From JADJWR01 sp964509545 (GTDB lineage: Bacteria; Pseudomonadota; Gammaproteobacteria; Burkholderiales; Burkholderiaceae_F), in the NCBI GenBank assembly GCA_964509545.1, contig CAZDXQ010000010.1:1-64000 (forward strand): 64,000 nucleotides of DNA, written 5' to 3'. The notes under the pieces were generated by a model, which searched no databases, had not been told where the DNA came from, and saw nothing but the letters and a program-made list of their open reading frames with translations. Positions 37,896 through 48,696 of the stretch are shown in pieces. Position 1 is the first letter of the stretch. Every line of letters starts with the position of its first letter. The position numbers were made by a program, and so were the translations under genes.

Positions 37896-38257
37896 CGGCG
37901 CGGAGCAATGGTGGTGTCGGTCGCGTCGATCTCTCCGACCGCACCGGCGCGGCGCGCGACATGGGCCAACCGGTCGCCGCCGGGCTCGGGCTCAGCAAGT
38001 GGCGCCGCACGCACGCGCTGCTCGCCACCTTCCGCGGCCGCGGCCCTTCGGTGCAGCCGAAAAAGCCGCGGCGCCAGTGCCATCGCGCCGAGCAGCATGC
38101 CGACGAGCAGGCAAGCCAGCATGACCAGCACCAGCGGCACTCCATCCCAGACCAGCGTCTCGGTCAGCCGCACGCTCACCGGCATCGTGTTCTTCAGCGC
38201 GAACCAGAGGATGGCGAGAAAGAACAGCAGGCGCAAAAGCCAGGCGAGCACATTCAT
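37892..38257 (-). CDS. lapA: Lipopolysaccharide assembly protein A domain protein
   Basis: This 121-residue protein has two hydrophobic segments (about 5-22 and 42-65) around the short loop NTMPVSVRLTETLVWDGVP, the LapA (DUF1049) pattern. A charged, low-complexity cytoplasmic tail follows, longer than in E. coli. LapA works with LapB in LPS assembly. It starts about 75 bases after the ihfB terminator and its stop overlaps the lapB start. Confidence 0.92.
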   Translation of the reverse strand: MNVLAWLLRLLFFLAILWFALKNTMPVSVRLTETLVWDGVPLVLVMLACLLVGMLLGAMALAPRLFRLHRRAAAAEGGEQRVRAAPLAEPEPGGDRLAHVARRAGAVGEIDATDTTIAPRR

Positions 38258-38334
38258 CCGCGCGCTTCTCCCATAGCGCGGGCATTTTACGCACGCGTAC
38301 CTGCAGGACCGCGCGCGCCTTTCGGTCGTGAGAC

Positions 38335-38360
38335 AAAAAAAGCCCCGCGCGCGGCGGGGC
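38335..38360 (-). terminator. Intrinsic terminator after ihfB
   Basis: On the minus strand GCCCCGC pairs with GCGGGGC around a 5-base loop, followed by seven T residues. It separates ihfB from lapA, so lapAB probably has its own promoter or is reached by read-through. Confidence 0.9.
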
Positions 38361-38384
38361 CCGAAACTCAGTCAGCCGACGGAT

Positions 38385-38711
38385 TCATCCGGCACCGGCA
38401 GCGGCCGACGCTGATATAGCAGCCCCCTGATCGACCCGGCTGCGCAGTTCCTTGCCGGCCTTGAAATGCGGCACGAACTTGGCCGGTACATGCACCCGCT
38501 CGCCAGACTTCGGGTTGCGTCCGATCCGCGGCGGCCGGTAGTTCAGCGCAAAGCTGCCGAAGCCGCGGATCTCCACCCGCCCGCCATCGGCGAGCGCGCG
38601 GGTCATCGTGTCGAGCATGCACTTGACCGCCTCGTCCGCGTCCCGCGGCGACAGCCGCGGGTTGCGTTCGGACAAGCGGCCGATCAGTTCGGAGCGGGTG
38701 AGCATCCTCAT
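38385..38711 (-). CDS. ihfB: Integration host factor subunit beta
   Basis: IHF is a heterodimer that bends DNA sharply at specific sites. The 108-residue protein has the HU/IHF fold with RSELIGRLSERNPRLSPRDADEAV, the DNA-binding arm GSFALNYRPPRIGRNPKSGERV (with the Pro-Arg-Ile tip), and GKELRSRVD. The N-terminus could start at Met1 or Met3 (MLTRSEL); neither has a strong Shine-Dalgarno. The Ala-rich tail after residue 95 is slightly longer than usual. It follows rpsA by 18 bases, the usual arrangement, and ends at a strong terminator. Confidence 0.95.
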   Translation of the reverse strand: MRMLTRSELIGRLSERNPRLSPRDADEAVKCMLDTMTRALADGGRVEIRGFGSFALNYRPPRIGRNPKSGERVHVPAKFVPHFKAGKELRSRVDQGAAISASAAAGAG

Positions 38712-38729
38712 GGCTGCGGCTCGGCTGCC

Positions 38730-40436
38730 CTAGCGGTTCTGCGTGTCCAGCTTGGCTTTCAGCAGCGCGCCGAGGTTTGTCGTGCCGGTGGTGGCCTCGG
38801 CCTTCATCCGTTCCATCGCCTCGCTCGCCTCGGCACTGTCCTTGGCCTTGATCGACAGGTTCAGGCTGCGGTTCTTGCGGTCGACGTTGATGATCAGCGC
38901 CGAGACGGTGTCGCCTTCCTTCAGGTGATTGCGCGCATCCTCGACGCGGTCGGAGGAGATCTCGGAGGCGCGCAGATACCCTTCCACGTCGCCGCCGAGG
39001 TCGATCACCGCGCCTTTGGCGTCGACGCTCTTGACCTTGCCCGTGACGAGCGAACCCTTCTCGTGCGTGGCGGCGAAGTTCGTGAACGGGTCGCCGGCCA
39101 TCTGCTTGATGCCGAGCGAGATGCGCTCGCGCTCGACGTCGATGGCCAGCACCACGGCCTCGACCTCGTCGCCCTTCTTGAACTTGCGCACCGCTTCCTC
39201 GCCGGATTCGTTCCACGACAGGTCCGACAGGTGCACCAGACCGTCGATGTTGCCCGGCAGGCCGATGAAGACGCCGAAGTCGGTGATCGACTTGATCTGA
39301 CCCTTGACGCGGTCGCCCTTCTTGTGAGCAATGGCGAAGTCGTCCCAGGGATTCGGCTTGCACTGCTTCATGCCGAGCGAGATGCGGCGGCGATCCTCGT
39401 CGATCTCCAGCACCATCACCTCGACCTCGTCACCGAGCGCCACGACCTTCTTCGGATCGACATTCTTGTTGGTCCAGTCCATCTCCGAGACGTGCACCAG
39501 GCCCTCGATGCCGGCCTCGATCTCGACGAACGCGCCATAGTCGGTGATGTTGGTGACCTTGCCGAACAGCCGCGTGCCCTGCGGATAACGGCGGCCCAGA
39601 CCCACCCACGGATCCTCGCCGAGCTGCTTGATACCCAGCGAGACGCGGTTCTTCTCCTGATCGAACTTCAGGACCTTGGCGGTCAGTTCCTGGCCGACCT
39701 GGACCACCTCGCTCGGGTGGCGCACGCGCCGCCAGGCGAGGTCGGTGATGTGCAGCAGGCCGTCGATGCCGCCAAGGTCGACGAACGCGCCGTAGTCGGT
39801 GATGTTCTTCACCACGCCCTTGACGATCGCGCCCTCGCGCAGCGTCTCGAGCAGCTTGGCGCGCTCCTCGCCCATGCTCGCCTCGATCACGGCGCGGCGG
39901 GACAGCACGACGTTGTTGCGCTTGCGATCGAGCTTGATGACCTTGAATTCGAGCGTCTTGCCTTCGAACGGCGTCGTGTCCTTCACCGGCCGCGTGTCGA
40001 CCAGCGAGCCGGGCAGGAAAGCACGGATGCCGTTGGTCATCACCGTCAGGCCGCCCTTGACCTTGCCGGAAATGGTGCCGGTAACAAGTTCGCCGTTTTC
40101 AAGCGCCTTTTCCAAATTCAGCCAGGCCGCGAGCCGCTTGGCCTTGTCGCGCGACAGGATGGTGTCGCCATAGCCGTTCTCGAGCGACTCGATGGCCACC
40201 GAGACGAAGTCGCCGGGCTTGACGTCGACCTCGCCCTGGTCGTTCTTGAATTCCTCGATCGGGATGTAGGCCTCGCTCTTGAGGCCTGCATTGACGACCA
40301 CGAAGTTGTAGTCGACGCGGACGACCTCCGCGGTGATCACCTCTCCGGCGCGCATTTCCTTGCGCGCCAGGCTTTCCTCGAAAAGTGCTGCGAAGCTCTC
40401 TTTGCCAGAGCTGGTTTGCGTTGCGACGGAAGACAT
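38730..40436 (-). CDS. rpsA: 30S ribosomal protein S1
   Basis: S1 holds mRNA on the 30S subunit. The 568-residue protein contains six S1 (OB-fold) domains in tandem. The first two are divergent and bind the ribosome; the last four show the repeating KGxVxxITDYGAFVxL pattern (VVKNITDYGAFVDLGG, KVTNITDYGAFVEIEA, QIKSITDFGVFIGLPG and one more divergent). I chose the ATG giving MSSVATQTSSGKESF; the 28 codons upstream are not S1-like. It sits between cmk and ihfB as in most proteobacteria. S1 usually represses its own translation. Confidence 0.97.
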   Translation of the reverse strand: MSSVATQTSSGKESFAALFEESLARKEMRAGEVITAEVVRVDYNFVVVNAGLKSEAYIPIEEFKNDQGEVDVKPGDFVSVAIESLENGYGDTILSRDKAKRLAAWLNLEKALENGELVTGTISGKVKGGLTVMTNGIRAFLPGSLVDTRPVKDTTPFEGKTLEFKVIKLDRKRNNVVLSRRAVIEASMGEERAKLLETLREGAIVKGVVKNITDYGAFVDLGGIDGLLHITDLAWRRVRHPSEVVQVGQELTAKVLKFDQEKNRVSLGIKQLGEDPWVGLGRRYPQGTRLFGKVTNITDYGAFVEIEAGIEGLVHVSEMDWTNKNVDPKKVVALGDEVEVMVLEIDEDRRRISLGMKQCKPNPWDDFAIAHKKGDRVKGQIKSITDFGVFIGLPGNIDGLVHLSDLSWNESGEEAVRKFKKGDEVEAVVLAIDVERERISLGIKQMAGDPFTNFAATHEKGSLVTGKVKSVDAKGAVIDLGGDVEGYLRASEISSDRVEDARNHLKEGDTVSALIINVDRKNRSLNLSIKAKDSAEASEAMERMKAEATTGTTNLGALLKAKLDTQNR

Positions 40437-40550
40437 CAATTGACCTTCAATCTCGCCGCAGCCTTGCGCCCCGGCGGAGTTGAACACCACGCGTCCTGCC
40501 CGACAGGCGAGGTCGCGCACCCTTTGCCCATCCGCTGCAGCCGCGGCGGA

Positions 40551-41204
40551 TCAGCGTTCGCCATGCCACTCGAGGATCTGAAGCACGACTTCGTCGATCG
40601 TGAGATTCGAACTGTCGAGCCGGCGGGCGTCTTCTGCAGGCTTCAGCGGCGCCGCTGAGCGGTTGCTGTCGCGTTCGTCACGCGCTCGCAGATCCTGCAA
40701 AAGGTTGGACATGTTACTGAAAAAGCCTTTCTCCCTCAACTGCTTATGGCGTCGCTCGGCGCGGGCGTCGACGCTGGCGGTGAGAAAGACCTTCAGTTGG
40801 GCGTCGGGAAAAACGACGGTGCCCATGTCGCGACCATCGGCGACCAGCCCCGGCGGCCGGCGAAAACCCTTCTGCAAGCCGAGCAATGCGGCGCGCAGCG
40901 CGGGATGCACGGCAATCCGTGACGCCATCGCACCGACGTCCTCGCGGCGAATGTCGTCGGTGACATCGCGCCCGTCCAGTTCGATGCGGTCAGCGTTAAA
41001 GCGCGGCCGCAGGCCTTTGGCCAGTTGCGCCAGCGCCTCGGCGTCGGCCGCCTCGATGCCCGACTCCAGCGCGCGCAGCGCGACCAGCCGATACAGCGCG
41101 CCGCTGTCCAGGTAATGCCAGCCGAGCACGCCAGCCACGCGCTGCGCCACGGTCCCCTTGCCGGAGGCGGTGGGTCCGTCGATGGCGATCACCGGAACAG
41201 TCAC
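40551..41204 (-). CDS. cmk: Cytidylate kinase
   Basis: Cmk phosphorylates CMP and dCMP. The 217-residue protein has the P-loop GPTASGKGT (10-18), DSGALYRLVALRAL, the LVADGRDMGTVVFPDA nucleoside-binding region and the KGFFSNMSNLLQDLRARDERDSNR lid. I chose the GTG giving (M)TVPVIAIDGPT by comparison with family starts; a frame opening at an ATG 13 codons earlier is less likely. Unlike the usual order, it is separated from aroA by about 280 bases that carry an opposite-strand DUF2061 gene, so it needs its own promoter. Confidence 0.95.
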   Translation of the reverse strand: MTVPVIAIDGPTASGKGTVAQRVAGVLGWHYLDSGALYRLVALRALESGIEAADAEALAQLAKGLRPRFNADRIELDGRDVTDDIRREDVGAMASRIAVHPALRAALLGLQKGFRRPPGLVADGRDMGTVVFPDAQLKVFLTASVDARAERRHKQLREKGFFSNMSNLLQDLRARDERDSNRSAAPLKPAEDARRLDSSNLTIDEVVLQILEWHGER

Positions 41205-41271
41205 CAAGATCCGCTGCCTATCAGCCCGATCAAGACAATTCAATGGACCCGCGGTGCCGCCTGGATACCAT

Positions 41272-41290
41272 AACGAGAACGATTCTCAAA
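41272..41290 (+). promoter_or_regulatory. Fur-box-like palindrome upstream of the DUF2061 gene
   Basis: The 19-mer AACGAGAACGATTCTCAAA contains the palindrome GAGAA-CGA-TTCTC. By my hand alignment it matches 15 of 19 positions of the Fur-box form AATGAGAATGATTCTCATT. It ends 13 bases before the DUF2061 ATG, a position where a bound repressor would block that gene and perhaps the divergent cmk promoter. Confidence 0.5.
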
Positions 41291-41303
41291 TACGGAGCTC
41301 TCG

Positions 41304-41552
41304 ATGCGTATCCCGCTTTCTCACAGCCTGGCCAAGACCGCGACGTTTGCGGTCGTGCATTTCGCGGTCGCCTTCGCCGTCGCCTACCTGCTGACCGGCA
41401 GCGTACCCATTGCCGGCGCGCTTGCCCTGCTCGAACCGCTGGCCAACACCGTTGCCTACCTGCTGCACGAACGTGCCTGGGCCCGTTTCAGCCTGCGCCC
41501 GTCCGCACCAGCGCCGACAGTTCCTCGAAAAATCGCGGAAACGTCTTGCTGA
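41304..41552 (+). CDS. DUF2061 family small membrane protein
   Basis: The 82-residue protein has the DUF2061 pattern HSLAKTATFAVVHFAVAFAVAYLLTG (split over two hydrophobic segments, about 13-32 and 35-55), then EPLANTVAYLLHERAW. The function of the family is unknown. A GGAG stretch precedes the ATG. It lies on the opposite strand between cmk and aroA. Its last 65 bases overlap the 3' end of aroA, where its C-terminus after residue 60 is probably unconstrained. The Fur-box-like site just upstream suggests metal-responsive control, an inference. Confidence 0.8.
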   Translation: MRIPLSHSLAKTATFAVVHFAVAFAVAYLLTGSVPIAGALALLEPLANTVAYLLHERAWARFSLRPSAPAPTVPRKIAETSC

Positions 41553-42813
41553 CGCAGCGAGGGTCGCGGATGTGGACCGGCACGCCGCCGGCGGCGGCCA
41601 GCGCGAAACACATGGCGATGCGATGATCGTCGTAGGTTTCGATCGTCGCCTCGCGCAGCGCCGTCGGACCGGTAACGGAAAGTCTGTCGGGGCCCTCCTC
41701 GACGCTCGCGCCGAGTTTGCGCAGTTCGGCCGCCATCGCGGCGATGCGGTCGGTTTCCTTGACCCGCCATGAGCCGATGCCGCGCAACGTGCTGCGTCCC
41801 GGCGCGAACATGGCGACGACGACGGCGGTCATTGCCGCGTCCGGGATCGGCGTGCAGTCCCAGTCGACCGGGCGCAGACCGCTGCCGGCGCGCGCCTCGA
41901 TCCAGTCGGCGCCGCGCTCGATCTGCGCCCCCATGGCCTGCAGCAGGTCGGCGAAGGCGACATCGCCCTGCACGCTATCGCGCCCGACGCCCTCGACCCG
42001 CACCGGCCCGCCGGCGAGCAGACCGAGGGCAAGGAAGTACGAGGCACTCGACGCATCGCCCTCGATCGCCAGCGCTCCCGGCGAGACGTAATCGGCGCGG
42101 GGGACGACGAAGCCATCACCGCTTTGCTTCACGTCGACGCCGAAGCGCCGCATCATCGCCGTCGTCATCGCCACGTACGGCTGCGAGATCAGTTCGCCCG
42201 CGACCTGCACACGCAGGCCGCCCAGCGGCGCGATCAGCGGCGCGGCCATCAGCAGGCCGCTGACGAACTGGCTCGACACCTCGCCGCGGATGCTGACCTC
42301 ATCGCTGCGCAAGGACTGCGCCGGCCCGATGCGCAGCGGCGGAAATCCCGCCATGCCTTCGTACTCGATGCAGGCGCCGAGCGCATTGAGCGCATCGACC
42401 AGGTCGCCGATCGGCCGCTCGCGCATGCGCGCAACGCCGTCGATCCGGTAATGGCCGCCGGCGAAGGCCAGCGCCGCGGTCAGCGAACGCGTCGCCGTGC
42501 CAGCGTTGCCGAGAAACAGATCGGCGCTGCGGGCCGGAAACCTGCCGCCGCAGCCGGTCACACGAACGCCCTCGCCATCGCTGGCGACGGCCACACCGAG
42601 CGCGCGCAGTGCCTCGATCATCACTCGCGTGTCGTCGGCATCGAGCAGGCGCGACAGCACGGTCGTTCCCTGCGCCAGCGCGGCCAGCAGCAGCACGCGG
42701 TTGGAGATGCTCTTCGATCCCGGCAGGCGAACCACGCCGCGCGCATGCGCGAACGGCGCCACGGTCAGTTGCTCCGGCCAGCCCTGTCCTGCGCTGGACC
42801 GTTCAGCCTGCAT
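41488..42813 (-). CDS. aroA: 3-phosphoshikimate 1-carboxyvinyltransferase (EPSP synthase)
   Basis: AroA joins shikimate 3-phosphate and PEP in the chorismate pathway. The 441-residue protein shows LPGSKSISNR (30-39), LGNAGTATRSL (101-111), RGEVSSQFVSGLLMA, the active-site Asp in PIPDAAMT and RVKETDRIAAM. In LGNAGTATRSL the residue aligned with Pro101 of E. coli is Ser110 and that aligned with Met99 is Thr, unlike the usual class I RPL. The start is uncertain: ATG at 42813 or three codons earlier, both overlapping the end of tyrA. It is part of pheA-hisC-tyrA-aroA. Confidence 0.95.
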   Translation of the reverse strand: MQAERSSAGQGWPEQLTVAPFAHARGVVRLPGSKSISNRVLLLAALAQGTTVLSRLLDADDTRVMIEALRALGVAVASDGEGVRVTGCGGRFPARSADLFLGNAGTATRSLTAALAFAGGHYRIDGVARMRERPIGDLVDALNALGACIEYEGMAGFPPLRIGPAQSLRSDEVSIRGEVSSQFVSGLLMAAPLIAPLGGLRVQVAGELISQPYVAMTTAMMRRFGVDVKQSGDGFVVPRADYVSPGALAIEGDASSASYFLALGLLAGGPVRVEGVGRDSVQGDVAFADLLQAMGAQIERGADWIEARAGSGLRPVDWDCTPIPDAAMTAVVVAMFAPGRSTLRGIGSWRVKETDRIAAMAAELRKLGASVEEGPDRLSVTGPTALREATIETYDDHRIAMCFALAAAGGVPVHIRDPRCVSKTFPRFFEELSALVRTGAG

Positions 42814-43669
42814 CGGCTGCATTGGCCCAGCGCCGGCGCATCTGTGCCGCCCGTTCGAAAGTCTGCTGCAGCATGGCCGCATCGCCGCCGTCGACCGCCT
42901 GCTGCAGCCGATCGAGCAGCGCCCGATAGCCGCGCAGTTCCTCGCCCAGCGCCACCCGGTTGGCAACGCAGATGTCGCGCCACATCACCGGTGACGACGC
43001 GGCGATGCGCGTGAAATCACGGAAGCCCGCGCCGCCGTAGCCCAGTTTGCGTTCGCCGTCGGCCTCGGCGCCGATGGCGGCGATCAGCGCGTACGACAGC
43101 AGGTGCGGCAGATGGCTGACGGCGGCGAAGATGCGATCGTGTTCGCCCGCCTCCATGCGCTCGACGCTCGCGCCTGCGGCGGCGAACAGCCTCTCGACCT
43201 GCGCCAGCGCGTCGGCACGCGTCTGAGGCACGGGCGTGACAATCGCCCGCTTGCCGACGAACAGCCGCGCATCGGCATGCTCGACACCGGGCAGTTCCTT
43301 GCCGGCGATCGGATGCGCTGGTACGAAGCGATCGAATGCCGCCGCCAGCGCCGCCCGCGCGTGGGCGATGACATCACCCTTCGTGCTGCCGACATCGGTC
43401 AGGATCGCAGCCTGCGGCAGCGCCGGCGCCATCTGTGCAAACACCTCGCGCATCGCGCCGACCGGCGTGGCGACGAGCACGAGCTGCGCCCCGGCGACGG
43501 CCTGCGCCACCGATCCCGCAACGCGATCGATCAGGCCGCGTGCAGCGGCGCCGGCAAGCGCCTGCGCATCGATGTCGTAACCGGTCGCCTCCTCCAGCAT
43601 CCCCGCCTGACGCCAGGCGGCAAGCAGCGAGCCGCCGATCATGCCAACGCCGATCAGCGCGACCCTCAT
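42803..43669 (-). CDS. tyrA: Prephenate/arogenate dehydrogenase
   Basis: This NAD(P)-dependent enzyme makes 4-hydroxyphenylpyruvate (or tyrosine from arogenate). The 288-residue protein starts with the dinucleotide loop MRVALIGVGMIGGSLL. It has LTDVGSTKGDV, the catalytic His in PAHPIAGKELPGVEHA, and AVSHLPHLLSYALI in the helical domain. No chorismate mutase or ACT domain is attached. The start overlaps the hisC stop (ATGA), and the end overlaps the start of aroA. Confidence 0.94.
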   Translation of the reverse strand: MRVALIGVGMIGGSLLAAWRQAGMLEEATGYDIDAQALAGAAARGLIDRVAGSVAQAVAGAQLVLVATPVGAMREVFAQMAPALPQAAILTDVGSTKGDVIAHARAALAAAFDRFVPAHPIAGKELPGVEHADARLFVGKRAIVTPVPQTRADALAQVERLFAAAGASVERMEAGEHDRIFAAVSHLPHLLSYALIAAIGAEADGERKLGYGGAGFRDFTRIAASSPVMWRDICVANRVALGEELRGYRALLDRLQQAVDGGDAAMLQQTFERAAQMRRRWANAADAG

Positions 43670-44799
43670 GCGCCGTCCCGCAAGGCCTCGCGCAGCGCGG
43701 CGATGAATCTCTCGTTTTCCTCGGGCAGGCCGATGGTGACCCGCAGCCATTGCGGCAGTCCGTAGTTGGCCACCGGCCGCACGATCACGCCCCTGCGCAG
43801 CAGCCCCTGGTAGACGCGGGCGCCGTCGCCGACGTGCACGAGCACGAAATTGCCGAAGCTGGGCAGGTAGCGCAGGCCAAGCGCGTCGAAGGCGGCCGTG
43901 ATCTGCGCCATGCCGCCGCGGTTGACTTCGACGCCACGGGCGACGAAGGCATGGTCAGCCAGCGCCGCCACGGCCGCGGCCTGCGCCAGCGAGTTGCAGT
44001 TGAACGGCTGGCGGACCCGATTGAGCAGGTCGGTCAGTTCGGTCTGCGCGACACCGTAGCCGACGCGCAGGCCGGCCAGCCCGTAAGCCTTGGAAAACGA
44101 GCGCGACACGAGCAGGTTCGGATAGCGCCGCACCCAGTCGATGCTCGGGTGGCGAAGCTCGGGCGCCACATACTCGTTGTAGGCCTCGTCGAGCACCACG
44201 ACGACATGGCGCGGCACCTTAGCGAGGAACCCTGCCATCGTCTCCGCATCGATGAACGTGCCTGTCGGATTGTTCGGATTGGCAACGAAGACCAGCCGCG
44301 TGTCCGCTTCAATTGACGCCAGCATGGCGCCGAGGTCGTGGCCGTAGTCGCGAGCCGGTACCACGATCGCGCGCGCGCCTCGCGCCTGCGTTGCCAGCGG
44401 GTAGACGGCGAAGGAGTGCTGCGCGTACACACAGCTGCGCCCGGGCGCCAGCATCACCGCGGCCGCCGCTTCGAGGATGTCGTTGCTGCCGTTGCCGAGC
44501 GTGATCCAGTCCGCCGGCACGTCGAGCTTGCGCGACAGCGCGGCCTTCAGCTCGAAGCCGTTCGAATCCGGATAGCGGCCAAGCTCCGCCAGCGCCGCCT
44601 CGATCGCCGAGCGCGCCGATGCCGGCATGCCGAGCGGGTTCTCGTTCGAGGCCAGCTTGACGATGCTGTCCGCCTGCAGCCCGTACTCGCGCGCCAGTTC
44701 CTCGATCGGCTTGCCGGCCTGGTACGGCGCGATCGCGCGCACATAAGGCAGCGCCTCGATGGCATGTGATGCGCTGGCGGGCTGCTCGACTGCGGCCAT
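43666..44799 (-). CDS. hisC: Histidinol-phosphate/aromatic aminotransferase
   Basis: This class I/II PLP aminotransferase acts on histidinol phosphate and, in this cluster, probably also on aromatic keto acids or prephenate. The 377-residue protein has LASNENPLGMP (49-59), ANPNNPTGTF (173-182), VLDEAYNEY and the PLP lysine Lys237 in SRSFSKAYGLAGLRVGY. I chose the ATG giving MAAVEQPASASHAIE, 14 bases after the pheA stop with AAAGGA upstream. The pheA-hisC-tyrA order is typical of betaproteobacteria, where this copy (often called hisC2) serves aromatic synthesis. Confidence 0.94.
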   Translation of the reverse strand: MAAVEQPASASHAIEALPYVRAIAPYQAGKPIEELAREYGLQADSIVKLASNENPLGMPASARSAIEAALAELGRYPDSNGFELKAALSRKLDVPADWITLGNGSNDILEAAAAVMLAPGRSCVYAQHSFAVYPLATQARGARAIVVPARDYGHDLGAMLASIEADTRLVFVANPNNPTGTFIDAETMAGFLAKVPRHVVVVLDEAYNEYVAPELRHPSIDWVRRYPNLLVSRSFSKAYGLAGLRVGYGVAQTELTDLLNRVRQPFNCNSLAQAAAVAALADHAFVARGVEVNRGGMAQITAAFDALGLRYLPSFGNFVLVHVGDGARVYQGLLRRGVIVRPVANYGLPQWLRVTIGLPEENERFIAALREALRDGA

Positions 44800-44813
44800 G
44801 ACGATGTCCTTTG

Positions 44814-45887
44814 TCAAAAGGCGACCGGATAGGAGCCGAGGCTCTTGTAAAACGCGCAGGCGCCGCGCAGCTGTTCGAGGGCAAGCGCCACTTTCGGTTC
44901 GCGTTCGTGACCCTCGATGTCGACGTAGAAGTAATACTCCCAGGCGCCGGTCTTGGCCGGCCGCGACTCGAAGCGCGTCATCGACACGCCGTGCTGCGCC
45001 AGCGGCGCCAGCATGTGATAAACGGCCCCTGCGCGGTTCGGCACCGCCAGGATCAGCGAGGTCTTGTCGCGCCCGCTGGGCCTCGTGCGCTGCCGGCCGA
45101 GCACGACAAAACGCGTGCGGTTGCCGGGATCGTCCTGGATGTGGCTGGCCACCGTCGCCAGCCCGTAAAGGCCGGCCGCCGCCTCGCCGGCGATCGCGGC
45201 GATGTTCGCCTCGGTCGAGGCCAGGCGCGCCGCCTCGGCGTTGCTGGTCACGGCGCGCCGTTCCAGCTGCGGGTAGTTCAGGTTCAGCCAGTTCACACAC
45301 TGGGCCAGCGCCTGCGCGTGCGCGGCGATGCAGGTCACCCCCTGCATGCTGCCGCTGCGCGTCAGCAAATGATGCGTCACCGGCAGCGACACCTCGGCCA
45401 CGATCGCCAGCGGCGTCGCCAGCAGCAGGTCGAGCGTCCGCGTGATCGAGCCCTCGGTCGAGTTTTCCACGGGCGCGATGGCAAAGTCGACGCTGCCCGC
45501 CTCGACGGCGCGGAACGCCTCGTCGATCGATGGACAGGGCACCGCTTCGACCGAGGCGCCGAAATGCTTGAGCAGCGCAAGTTCGGTGAACGTGCCGGCC
45601 GGGCCGAGGTATGCGACACGTAGCGCGCGCTCGAGCGCCCGGCACGCGGAGATCACCTCGCGGAAGATCGCCACCACTGCTGCCTCCGGCAACGGCCCGG
45701 CGCTGGCGGCGGCGACGTTGCGCAGCACCTCGGCTTCGCGCTCCGGCCGGTACACCGGCGCGCCGCCGCTCTGCTTCAGGTGCCCGACCTGCTGCGCCAG
45801 CCGCGCCCTTTCGTTGAGCAGCCCGACCAGACGCCGATCGATCTCATCGATGGCCGCGCGAAGGTCCTTCAGAGGCTCATCCACCAT
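44814..45887 (-). CDS. pheA: Bifunctional chorismate mutase/prephenate dehydratase
   Basis: The enzyme turns chorismate to prephenate and then phenylpyruvate. The 357-residue P-protein has an AroQ mutase domain (1-90, LKDLRAAIDEIDRRLVGLLNER), a prephenate dehydratase domain (about 93-270, VAYLGPAGTFTELA, PVENSTEGSITRTLD, with TRF near 250) and a C-terminal ACT domain (about 278-357) with the phenylalanine-binding ESRP motif. Feedback inhibition by phenylalanine is expected. It starts only 42 bases after gyrA. In most relatives serC occupies this gap. Confidence 0.96.
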   Translation of the reverse strand: MVDEPLKDLRAAIDEIDRRLVGLLNERARLAQQVGHLKQSGGAPVYRPEREAEVLRNVAAASAGPLPEAAVVAIFREVISACRALERALRVAYLGPAGTFTELALLKHFGASVEAVPCPSIDEAFRAVEAGSVDFAIAPVENSTEGSITRTLDLLLATPLAIVAEVSLPVTHHLLTRSGSMQGVTCIAAHAQALAQCVNWLNLNYPQLERRAVTSNAEAARLASTEANIAAIAGEAAAGLYGLATVASHIQDDPGNRTRFVVLGRQRTRPSGRDKTSLILAVPNRAGAVYHMLAPLAQHGVSMTRFESRPAKTGAWEYYFYVDIEGHEREPKVALALEQLRGACAFYKSLGSYPVAF

Positions 45888-45929
45888 CAGGCCCCGTCCT
45901 GCAAGCTCGACTGCAACGCCCGCGCGTCA

Positions 45930-48524
<2,595 letters not shown>

Positions 48525-48696
48525 TTCCGCAGCGGCGCCGCGACCAACAACGCGCGCCGGCGTCAGACCCGAAACGGACGGCTGACCGGCGCCCCTTGGG
48601 CAGCAGGCAAGCGCGTCAGTTTATCAGCGCCATGCCTGCACCCTGGCCGCGCATGGCACTATTGCGCCCGTTTGCCGCTGCGCCCCGGGACCCGAC

